Shown here piece by piece: positions 1 through 6,030 of a stretch of DNA of 6,030 nt. The first letter of the stretch is position 1. The number at the start of each line of letters is the position of its first letter. The translations under genes and the position numbers were made by a program. Below the pieces are notes generated by a model. The model had not been told where the DNA came from. It saw only the letters and a program-made list of their open reading frames with translations, and searched no databases. This stretch comes from an uncultured Bacteroides sp. GTDB taxonomy: Bacteria > Bacteroidota > Bacteroidia > Bacteroidales > Bacteroidaceae. The stretch is taken from NCBI GenBank assembly GCA_900557355.1, contig USSR01000438.1, positions 1-6,030 on the forward strand, read 5' to 3'.

Positions 1-15
1 ACAGCGGTACTCCTT

Positions 16-51
16 TTTTTATGCCCATACGTATTTTTATGCCCATACGTA
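16..51. repeat. Perfect 18-bp tandem direct repeat upstream of the GH30 gene
   Basis: Two adjacent identical copies of TTTTTATGCCCATACGTA occupy 16-33 and 34-51. Each copy ends in the palindrome TACGTA. Sequence to the left (1-15) and right (52-69) does not continue the repeat, so there are exactly two copies in view. It lies about 115 bp before the GH30 start codon and upstream of the candidate promoter, where an activator site would be expected. A pair of direct repeats suits a dimeric AraC-type regulator, but a simple slippage duplication is equally possible. The repeat itself is certain; the regulatory role is a guess. Confidence 0.75.
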
Positions 52-107
52 ACGTCAGACAGTAAAATAACCTTCACTTGAACTGATTTGTCCCCCTTTT
101 TGCGCCT

Positions 108-137
108 TTTGTACACCTGGTAATAGCAACTATTTTG
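108..137 (+). promoter_or_regulatory. Candidate Bacteroides-type promoter for the GH30 gene
   Basis: A TTTG at 108-111 is followed after 19 bp by TATTTTG at 131-137, about 29 bp before the ATG at 167. The known Bacteroides consensus is TTTG near -33 and TAnnTTTG near -7. The downstream box here is one base short of that consensus, and an alternative, TTAATTTG (139-146), matches 7 of 8 positions but is spaced less well. Placement is reasonable, but the match is imperfect. Confidence 0.35.
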
Positions 138-166
138 CTTAATTTGCATTCAAAAGATTTATTACC

Positions 167-1648
167 ATGAAAAAGAAGAAAATGAAAAAAGTATTTCTCT
201 ATTGTCTGGCAGCCATCTTTGCCACCGGAACCTACGCCCAAACTTATAACTGGGTGAGCAGCACAGAAGCCAACATCTGGCAACAATCTAAAGTAAAGTT
301 ACAATTGAGTACTAAACAGACTCCGCTCTTAGAAATCAGCGGAACGGAAGAAGGCACCACATTCAAAGCATGGGGAACCACCTTCAACGAACTGTGCTGG
401 GATGCCTTGAACATACTCACCCGTGATGAACAGGATAACCTTCTAGAAAAAATGTTTTCCCCACAAGGAGATTTACGCTTCACAAGAGGAAGAATTTCGA
501 TGAATGCGAACGATTATGCCCGCAACTGGTATAGCTGCGACGAAGTATCGGGCGACTTCCAACTGAAGTATTTCAACATTAACCGTGATAAGCTGGCAAT
601 CATACCTTTCATCCGTGCGGCACAAAAGTACAATTCCGGGATGACATTCTGGATTTCTCCCTGGTCTCCTCCCAGTTGGATGAAAATCAACCATGACTAC
701 CCGGTGCGTAGCGACAAGAGCAATAAAATGTCCTCGGAATCGAACATAGCCCTTTACGAGGACAATACTGAAAAACGTGAAGACGTGTTCCCCAAACAGC
801 TGGCTGTAAACGACTATATGATACAAGACCCCCGCTATCTGCAGACGTATGCCAACTATTTCTGCAAATTCATTGATGCCTACAAAGAACAGGGAATTCC
901 CATTGATATGGTCATGTATCAAAACGAGGCATACAGCTACACTCCTTATCCCGGTTGTGCCTGGACTGCCGAAGGCACCGTGCGCTTTAATGTGGAATAT
1001 CTGGCTCCTACACTGAAAAAGTATCACCCGGAAGTGAAACTATACCTCGGCACCTTCAATACGAACCGTTACGACTACGTCGACAAGATACTTTCCGACC
1101 CGCGTATGCCGCAAAGCATCGAAGGCATAGGTTTCCAGTGGGAAGGCGGACAGATATTGCCGAAAATCCGCAAAAAGTATCCCCAATATAAATATGTACA
1201 GAGTGAAAGCGAATGCGGTGGGGGTACCTTCGACTGGAGAGCGGGCGAACACACCTTCCATCTGATTAACCACTACCTGGGTAATGGCTGCGAAGAGTAC
1301 ACCTTCTGGAACAATACCCTCTGCGATAACGGTGAAAGCCCCTGGGGTTGGAAACAGAATGCTTTGATACATGTTGATTCAAAATCCCGTACGGCAACTC
1401 TTACACCGGAGTATTATGCTGTAAGACATTATAGCCAGTTCGTAACACCCGTATCACACGTTATAGCTTACAAGCCTTCAACAGAAGGAAGAACACCGGT
1501 TTTGGTAGTGGAAACTCCGGAAAAGAAAAAGGTAGTGATAGCCGGCAATTTCAACAATGAAGCCAAGAAAATAACCCTGAAATTAGGCAACCGATATCTG
1601 AATGTAGAGCTCCAGCCACATTCGTTCAATACGTTCGAAGAGAAATAA
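167..1648 (+). CDS. Exported GH30-family glycoside hydrolase (probable beta-1,6-glucanase-like)
   Basis: This 493-residue protein is a retaining glycosidase of family GH30 (clan GH-A). Residues 1-24 form a Sec signal peptide: a lysine-rich start, a hydrophobic stretch, and a likely cut after TYA before Gln25. Cys13 lies inside the hydrophobic core and does not form a lipobox, so a periplasmic or secreted soluble enzyme is expected. The (beta/alpha)8 barrel carries the GH30 signature SPWSPPSWMK (about 164-173), the acid/base motif QNE with Glu254, and the nucleophile motif QSESECGGG, where Glu347 is the likely nucleophile (Glu349 is the alternative). Residues from about 415 on form the usual C-terminal beta-sandwich. 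Length is normal for a complete Bacteroides GH30. The QNE region and the following CAWTAEG segment resemble the subfamily 3 beta-1,6-glucanase type, but substrate is not proven. The start at 167 and a second Met at codon 6 (182) both give a workable signal peptide. The gene ends before a strong hairpin and is probably the last of its transcript. Confidence 0.93.
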   Translation: MKKKKMKKVFLYCLAAIFATGTYAQTYNWVSSTEANIWQQSKVKLQLSTKQTPLLEISGTEEGTTFKAWGTTFNELCWDALNILTRDEQDNLLEKMFSPQGDLRFTRGRISMNANDYARNWYSCDEVSGDFQLKYFNINRDKLAIIPFIRAAQKYNSGMTFWISPWSPPSWMKINHDYPVRSDKSNKMSSESNIALYEDNTEKREDVFPKQLAVNDYMIQDPRYLQTYANYFCKFIDAYKEQGIPIDMVMYQNEAYSYTPYPGCAWTAEGTVRFNVEYLAPTLKKYHPEVKLYLGTFNTNRYDYVDKILSDPRMPQSIEGIGFQWEGGQILPKIRKKYPQYKYVQSESECGGGTFDWRAGEHTFHLINHYLGNGCEEYTFWNNTLCDNGESPWGWKQNALIHVDSKSRTATLTPEYYAVRHYSQFVTPVSHVIAYKPSTEGRTPVLVVETPEKKKVVIAGNFNNEAKKITLKLGNRYLNVELQPHSFNTFEEK

Positions 1649-1654
1649 ATTGAT

Positions 1655-1702
1655 AAAAGTAATCATTATCCGGGTAATCGTATCCGAATAATGATTACTT
1701 TT
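1655..1702 (+). terminator. Long hairpin, probable intrinsic terminator after GH30
   Basis: Arms at 1655-1673 and 1684-1702 are complementary over 18 of 19 positions, with one C-A mismatch. Inner bases 1674-1676 and 1681-1683 can extend the stem (one G-U pair) to leave a 4-nt loop. The left arm starts with AAAA and the right arm ends with TTTT, so the element can work in both directions. It starts 7 bp after the GH30 stop codon. The T-run is only four bases, so termination strength is uncertain. It separates GH30 transcription from the DUF6078 gene. Confidence 0.75.
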
Positions 1703-1791
1703 GCCATGAAATACAATCGTAGTCATCACAAAAGAAACACTGAGCTTCTATTTTGAATAAAGATAACTGCCTTGGAAACAACAAAACAATC

Positions 1792-2226
1792 ATGGAAGAA
1801 GAACATCATTTTACGAACGTACCCTACAATTACCCCTTATGCCTCAACCGTCAGTGTCCCAAAGCATCTACCTGCCTGCGGCAACTGGTAGAGCAAGAAT
1901 TGCCGGACAGCGTGGAGTACTGGGTAATCATCAGCCCCAAATACCAGGCTAAACTGAAGGGTGCATGTCCCCATTATCGCTCCAGTCAAAAAGTGCAATA
2001 TGCCAAAGGCTGCATGGATATCCTTGATAACCTGCCCCACAAGCAAAGACAACTCGCCATAATCCATCTGATGGAATACTTCAGCCGAAGAACCTATTAC
2101 CGCATTCGCAAAGGCGAACGCCTCCTCAGTCCTGCCGAACAAAGGGACGTACAGAAAATCTTAAAACAGTGCGGTGCAACCGGAAAACAAGAGTTTGATG
2201 CTTACGTAGAAGACTACGAATGGTAG
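1792..2226 (+). CDS. DUF6078-family small protein, function unknown
   Basis: This 144-residue protein matches, from memory of the family, the DUF6078 proteins common in Bacteroidales: an N-terminal NVPYNYPLC...CP...CLR block, a central ACPHYRSSQKVQYAKG block, and a C-terminal TYYRIRKGERLLSPAEQ segment ending in DYEW. Function is not known. Cys17, Cys22 and Cys28, with Cys59-Pro-His61, could form a metal site. Residues about 85-127 are basic and probably helical (RRTYYRIRKGER, then SPAEQRDVQKILKQ), which looks loosely like a nucleic-acid-binding helical fold. There is no signal peptide or membrane segment, so it should be cytoplasmic. The frame is open further back to a TTG at 1753 (157 residues), but the ATG at 1792 is preferred because the conserved block begins just after it and a promoter-like TATTTTG (1749-1755) overlaps the TTG. 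The hairpin at 1655-1702 makes it unlikely to be cotranscribed with GH30. Immediately downstream is the 11-bp TGSCA array. Confidence 0.82.
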   Translation: MEEEHHFTNVPYNYPLCLNRQCPKASTCLRQLVEQELPDSVEYWVIISPKYQAKLKGACPHYRSSQKVQYAKGCMDILDNLPHKQRQLAIIHLMEYFSRRTYYRIRKGERLLSPAEQRDVQKILKQCGATGKQEFDAYVEDYEW

Positions 2227-2276
2227 CAATCTCCCCTATCTACAGGTTAGTGATCTCTCATCTATATATCCATGTT

Positions 2277-2375
2277 TTTGCCATGCCTGTGGCACTACTT
2301 TGCCATCGCAGTGGCACAACACTGCCACGCCCATGGCACGACTGTGCCAATGCGGTGGCAAGAAGTTGGCACATT
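2277..2375. repeat. Array of nine 11-bp degenerate repeats with invariant TGSCA core
   Basis: The pentamer TGCCA or TGGCA occurs nine times at exactly 11-bp spacing, starting at 2279, 2290, 2301, 2312, 2323, 2334, 2345, 2356 and 2367. T, G, C and A are invariant in all nine; the centre base runs C,G,C,G,C,G,C,G,G. The eight 6-nt spacers are all different: tgcctg, ctactt, tcgcag, caacac, cgccca, cgactg, atgcgg, agaagt. TGCCA and TGGCA are reverse complements, so neighbours form short hairpins; the best are TGGCAC/GTGCCA (2334-2349, 4-nt loop) and GTGCCAA/TTGGCAC (2344-2372). A worn tenth unit (ATCCA, 2268-2272) may precede it. The array fills most of the gap between the convergent DUF6078 and HTCS genes. 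It is not coding: 11 is not a multiple of three and the open frames across it have no recognisable protein. No known repeat class that I can name fits. No other terminator is visible in 2227-2397, so the hairpins might also end both transcripts. Confidence 0.9.
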
Positions 2376-2397
2376 GTATTATTACCACCTGTCCCCT

Positions 2398-5300
2398 TTA
2401 CGGCTGTTTCAGATAATCCGAAGGCAACACCCCGAACTCCTCCTTAAAACACTGCCGGAAGTAAACCACACTATTTATGCCTACTCTGAAAGCAATCTCG
2501 GAAACATTATACCGACCTTCCAGCAATAAACGTTCAGCATACTGCATCTTTATCTTACGAACATACTCATTGGTAGACAACCCCGTCAATGCCTTCATTT
2601 TACGATACAATGTAGATTTACTCATGCACATGTTATCAGCCAGATAACCTATATCTATCTTTTCGGACGACAAACGGTCCTCTATCAACCGGTTTATCTT
2701 TTCAAGGAACTCATTATCCAATTTGTTCAGGGAGTCTGCCAGTAAAGCGCGTTTCTCATCCATATTGTGATGCGGGGTATTGGTATTAAGACGCTCTGCC
2801 AATCGCTTGCGAGATTCAAGCAAATTGTTGATGCGACTATGCAGAAGGGTAGCACTGAAAGGTTTTGTCAGATAAGAATCAGCCCCTACTTGATAACCTT
2901 CTTCCTTATCCTGCAGAGAGTCTTTAGCAGTCAACAGGATAATGGGGATATGACTGGTACGTACATCTTCTTTCAACATTTTACACATCGTAATCCCGTT
3001 CATTATGGGCATCATAATATCACTTACGACAATATCGGGAATACAACTCAAGGCTTGCTCCATGCCTTGCTGCCCATTTGCAGCTGTTTTCACTTCAAAA
3101 TCATCGGAGAAAGATTCAGCAATATAATTACAGATGTCTTGATTATCTTCCACTATCAGCAATATTCGCTTTCCGTTGGAGGTTGACTCCGGAACTTCCT
3201 CTTTTTCTTCCTTTCCATCTACTGATGTCCTCTCCGGTGAGTCGGCATGCAATACATGAGGGTAGGTATTGTCCGTCAATAAATAAACATAGAAAGTACT
3301 GCCTGTTCCCAAGATGCTTTCCACCCGTATCTCCCCCTCATGTAATGTCACCAGATTTTTCACTAATGCCAGCCCGATACCTGTACCCGAAGCCTGATGA
3401 TCACCTCCTTCCTGATAATAACGGTTGAAAATATTGGGTAACGCCTCGGGAGTAATGCCAAAACCCGTATCACTTACTTTTATTTCAGTATAATTGATAT
3501 TATCCCGTACCACATTACGTAGTCCCAAGCCGATAGAGCCTTTTTCAGTATACTTAATAGCGTTGGAAATGAGATTATCTAGAACAATAGTCACCACTTC
3601 CTTATCAAAATACAGAGGCATATCGTCTTTTTCCAGCTCAATATGGAATTCAATGTCCGGCTTACGGTTCAGTTCTTTATACTTAAGTCCTATTTCGTAC
3701 ACCAGATTGGCTATATTGTCATGAGCCACGCAAAGTTTCTTATTCTGCGTTTCCGTCTTCCTGAATTCCAGTATCTGATTGATCAGATTTAGCAATCGTA
3801 TCGCACTCTGATGGATAACTGATATCTTTTGAGCATCCTTGCTAGAAAGTGAATTGCTCTTCTGCATATCTTCCAGCGGCCCCAGTATTAAAGTCAGCGG
3901 TGTACGAAGCTCGTGCGTGATGTTAGTATAAAAGCGCAGACGCTCCTGATTCAATTCTTGTTCCTGCACATGGTTCTTCTTTTCCAGATCATAGAGAACT
4001 TCCATGTCGAGCTTTTTTTTGTAAGCATAAAGAATGAGGAACAGAATAGTACCACTCAATAATATATAGCTGCATTTTGCCCACCAAGTCAGCCACAAGG
4101 GAGGAACAATATGGATATCCAGCGTTGTAACCTCATCGGACCATTCCTGGTTCTTAACACGGGTTTTTACCAGAAAATGGTAATCACCGGGAGGTATATT
4201 ACGGAAAGTAACACTATTGGGATCCGTCACCGTATACCATGCATCTTCAAGCCCTTTCAGCATATAAGCATACTCCACCTGATTGACTAACGCATAATTC
4301 CGTATATTAAAAGTGATATTGAAGCTGTTCTGCATGTAACCCAGCCTTACTTTCGACTGTCCGTCAATAGCTACCACTTCTTCATTGCTTCCCGCATTGC
4401 CTAAAGGAGCAAATATCTTCATCTCTGTAATGACAGCCGCAGGAGCTTCACGTTTTGCCAGAACAAAATCCGGATTAAAATGGCACAATCCGTTAATAGA
4501 GCCGAAATAAATCTCCCCATTCTGATCTTGCGCTACACTACCACTCATAAAGTTTCCCATCGGCACATTATCCCAGTGGTCATAATTATAGAAGATTCCT
4601 TTATCCTGCACTAAACAACTGATTCCCCTATTTGTACTCACCCAAATATTATGGTTAGCATCTTCCGTTATAGCAAGTATGTGAGTATTGGTCAAACCTT
4701 CTTCACGACGATAAACCTTATATTCCCAATCGGGCAATGAAGAAAAACATACCAGCCCTTCTCCTGTTCCGACCCATATATTCTTCCTGCTGTCTTCATA
4801 AATAGCATTGATAGTATTGGAAGGAAACAGGTTCTCAATATTAAAAAGCTTGATATCCTGTAACTCACTATTCCCCACTCCCAGTCCGCTGCCAAAAGAA
4901 CCTACCCACAAATGTCCTCGGGAATCTTTCAGGACACAACGAACCAGATTATTCTCAAATTCATAATGCCCTATAATCTTTTTATCGGCCAGATCGACCT
5001 TATAAATGCCACAACTGGTACCAATCCACAAAATACGCTGATCGTCTTCATAGAACGAACGGATATCCTCATGTTCTATTTCTTTGAGGAAATTCCGATA
5101 AAACATCTTTCTTTTTGCATCGTAATAATTCACACCACCCATAAACAAGCCAAACCACAGATTATCTTCCGAGTCACGCAATGAAGCCAATACGGAATTT
5201 CCTCCCATATCTTCTGTATCTTCCAGATAAACAGCTACCCGCTTGCCTTTATCAAAGACATTGATTCCGCCTCCATCTGTCCCGATCCACAATTTGTCCT

Positions 5301-6030
5301 GACTATCCACACAAATGCTACTTGCTGTTTTATTATTCAAACGGCTTATGGAGTTCTGATTGGGAGAATAGTAATAACCGCTAAACAATGGTGGTTCATA
5401 GCTTAGGAAATTTATGCCGCCACCCCATACACCGGTCCATATATTCTTAAATGAATCCTGAAAAATACACCTCGCACTTGAGTTAGACAGACTGTATCCA
5501 TCGTCTCCTTCCCTGATATAATGAAATTGGGTCTGCTCAGGCAACAGGAACAAACGTTGCGACAAGTCCATTATAGCTATTCCACCAAATTCCATGGCTA
5601 TCCACAACTTATTGCCGTCAAGCTGCCGGATGTCATAAATATAATGTGAAAGATTCCCATCTGAATTAAACTGAATAAAATTTTCCGATTCCGGATTAAA
5701 CAATGCCAATCCCTTATTCGTACCTACCCAGATATTATGGTTCATATCCTTATACACACATCTCACTTCATTACCCGGCAAACTATTCCGGTTATTCGGA
5801 TCATGAACAAAGTTTCTTACCTTCTTATCTTTTATGGAAAGAATACTGAAGCCGTGATGTACATGTCCTATATACAGTTTACCATTACCTCCGTCGGCCA
5901 CAGTCCAGATATTATCACTTGCCAGTCCTGGCACGGTTGCAGTATTGTAATGAGAAAAATGGCCGGTTTCTTTATCAAAGTATTCTATTCCTTTCCAATA
6001 AGTAGTTACCCACAAATTTCCATCATCTGC
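2398..6030 (-). CDS. Hybrid two-component system sensor-regulator (HTCS), N-terminus beyond window
   Basis: This is a one-protein glycan sensor, kinase and transcription activator of the Bacteroides polysaccharide-utilization type. 1,210 codons are visible, and the frame is open through the right edge, so the start codon is outside. Counting from the codon at 6030: residues 1 to about 545 are periplasmic beta-propeller repeats, with 12 blade motifs such as NIWVGT, KLWIGT and HLWVGS; about 555-637 is the Y_Y_Y domain; about 646-670 is a membrane span; about 690-765 is HisKA with phospho-acceptor His706 (THELRTPL); then the ATPase with N-box DNLISNAIKY, DTGFGI and GTGIGLAL; about 953-1065 is a receiver with Asp1004 (VVSDIMMP) and Lys in LTKPF; and about 1105-1210 is an AraC-type double HTH. 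All key residues are present. HTCS proteins usually have 14 blades, so about two blades and the signal peptide are missing from view. On ligand binding, such proteins phosphorylate themselves and activate nearby glycan-use genes. The ligand cannot be read from sequence. The gene converges on DUF6078 and GH30. Confidence 0.96.
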   Translation of the reverse strand, partial: ADDGNLWVTTYWKGIEYFDKETGHFSHYNTATVPGLASDNIWTVADGGNGKLYIGHVHHGFSILSIKDKKVRNFVHDPNNRNSLPGNEVRCVYKDMNHNIWVGTNKGLALFNPESENFIQFNSDGNLSHYIYDIRQLDGNKLWIAMEFGGIAIMDLSQRLFLLPEQTQFHYIREGDDGYSLSNSSARCIFQDSFKNIWTGVWGGGINFLSYEPPLFSGYYYSPNQNSISRLNNKTASSICVDSQDKLWIGTDGGGINVFDKGKRVAVYLEDTEDMGGNSVLASLRDSEDNLWFGLFMGGVNYYDAKRKMFYRNFLKEIEHEDIRSFYEDDQRILWIGTSCGIYKVDLADKKIIGHYEFENNLVRCVLKDSRGHLWVGSFGSGLGVGNSELQDIKLFNIENLFPSNTINAIYEDSRKNIWVGTGEGLVCFSSLPDWEYKVYRREEGLTNTHILAITEDANHNIWVSTNRGISCLVQDKGIFYNYDHWDNVPMGNFMSGSVAQDQNGEIYFGSINGLCHFNPDFVLAKREAPAAVITEMKIFAPLGNAGSNEEVVAIDGQSKVRLGYMQNSFNITFNIRNYALVNQVEYAYMLKGLEDAWYTVTDPNSVTFRNIPPGDYHFLVKTRVKNQEWSDEVTTLDIHIVPPLWLTWWAKCSYILLSGTILFLILYAYKKKLDMEVLYDLEKKNHVQEQELNQERLRFYTNITHELRTPLTLILGPLEDMQKSNSLSSKDAQKISVIHQSAIRLLNLINQILEFRKTETQNKKLCVAHDNIANLVYEIGLKYKELNRKPDIEFHIELEKDDMPLYFDKEVVTIVLDNLISNAIKYTEKGSIGLGLRNVVRDNINYTEIKVSDTGFGITPEALPNIFNRYYQEGGDHQASGTGIGLALVKNLVTLHEGEIRVESILGTGSTFYVYLLTDNTYPHVLHADSPERTSVDGKEEKEEVPESTSNGKRILLIVEDNQDICNYIAESFSDDFEVKTAANGQQGMEQALSCIPDIVVSDIMMPIMNGITMCKMLKEDVRTSHIPIILLTAKDSLQDKEEGYQVGADSYLTKPFSATLLHSRINNLLESRKRLAERLNTNTPHHNMDEKRALLADSLNKLDNEFLEKINRLIEDRLSSEKIDIGYLADNMCMSKSTLYRKMKALTGLSTNEYVRKIKMQYAERLLLEGRYNVSEIAFRVGINSVVYFRQCFKEEFGVLPSDYLKQP

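Noticed and set aside
167..238. GH30 protein as a lipoprotein because of Cys13
   Set aside because: Cys13 is inside the hydrophobic core with no lipobox before it; a normal signal-peptidase site follows at about residue 24.
473..1372. Long - strand open frames (473-1027, 1040-1372) inside GH30
   Set aside because: They are antisense shadows of a gene with clear catalytic motifs; no recognisable domains.
1753..1791. TTG start that would add 13 residues to the DUF6078 protein
   Set aside because: The added residues are not part of the conserved block, the TTG overlaps a promoter-like TATTTTG, and an ATG lies directly before the conserved region.
2277..2375. CRISPR array
   Set aside because: The constant part is 5 bp and the spacers 6 bp, far below CRISPR repeat and spacer lengths, and no cas gene is in view.
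2220..2529. Two + strand open frames (2220-2447 and 2272-2529) across the array
   Set aside because: They run through the 11-bp repeats and into the antisense of the HTCS end, are rich in Cys/His/Trp from the repeats only, and show no known protein features.
2767..5184. Several + strand open frames within the HTCS gene
   Set aside because: All are antisense to a continuous frame with intact kinase, receiver and HTH motifs.
6013..6015. TTG at 6015 as the start of the HTCS
   Set aside because: It falls inside a propeller blade motif (GNLWVTT), and the frame continues to the window edge, so the true start is outside.

Overview
The window looks like chromosomal DNA of a gut Bacteroides or a close relative in the Bacteroidales. 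The evidence is the gene content: a GH30 glycoside hydrolase with a Sec signal peptide, a DUF6078-type small protein, and a hybrid two-component system (HTCS) fused to an AraC-type DNA-binding domain. HTCS proteins of this layout are characteristic of the polysaccharide utilization loci of that group. The intergenic sequence is AT-rich and has Bacteroides-like TTTG / TA-TTTG promoter elements but no strong Shine-Dalgarno sequences.

Layout from left to right. Positions 1-166 are an upstream region with a perfect 18-bp tandem direct repeat (16-51) and a candidate promoter. A complete GH30 enzyme follows on the + strand (167-1648), closed by a long hairpin (1655-1702). Next is a 144-residue DUF6078-family protein on the + strand (preferred start 1792, stop 2226). 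The gap between it and the next gene (2227-2397) holds an unusual array: nine TGSCA pentamers (TGCCA or TGGCA) at an exact 11-bp spacing, separated by eight different 6-nt spacers (2279-2371). The rest of the window, on the - strand, is the 3' portion of one HTCS gene (2398 to beyond 6030). It shows 12 propeller blades, a Y_Y_Y domain, a membrane span, a histidine kinase, a receiver and an AraC-type HTH. Its N-terminus lies outside the window.

How they may work together. The HTCS would sense a glycan breakdown product in the periplasm and activate glycan-use genes. The GH30 enzyme is a plausible member of that regulon, because it is exported and acts on a beta-glucan-type or related glycan. 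The DUF6078 gene does not obviously belong to this pathway. It is separated from the GH30 gene by a terminator-like hairpin, and its closest structured neighbour is the 11-bp array.

The most interesting element is that array. It is not coding (11 is not a multiple of 3), it is not a CRISPR, its constant pentamer is a palindrome around a C/G centre that alternates almost perfectly, and its spacers are all different. Its position next to a small Cys-containing protein with a basic C-terminal part raises the possibility of a protein-array pair. That link is inference from position only.
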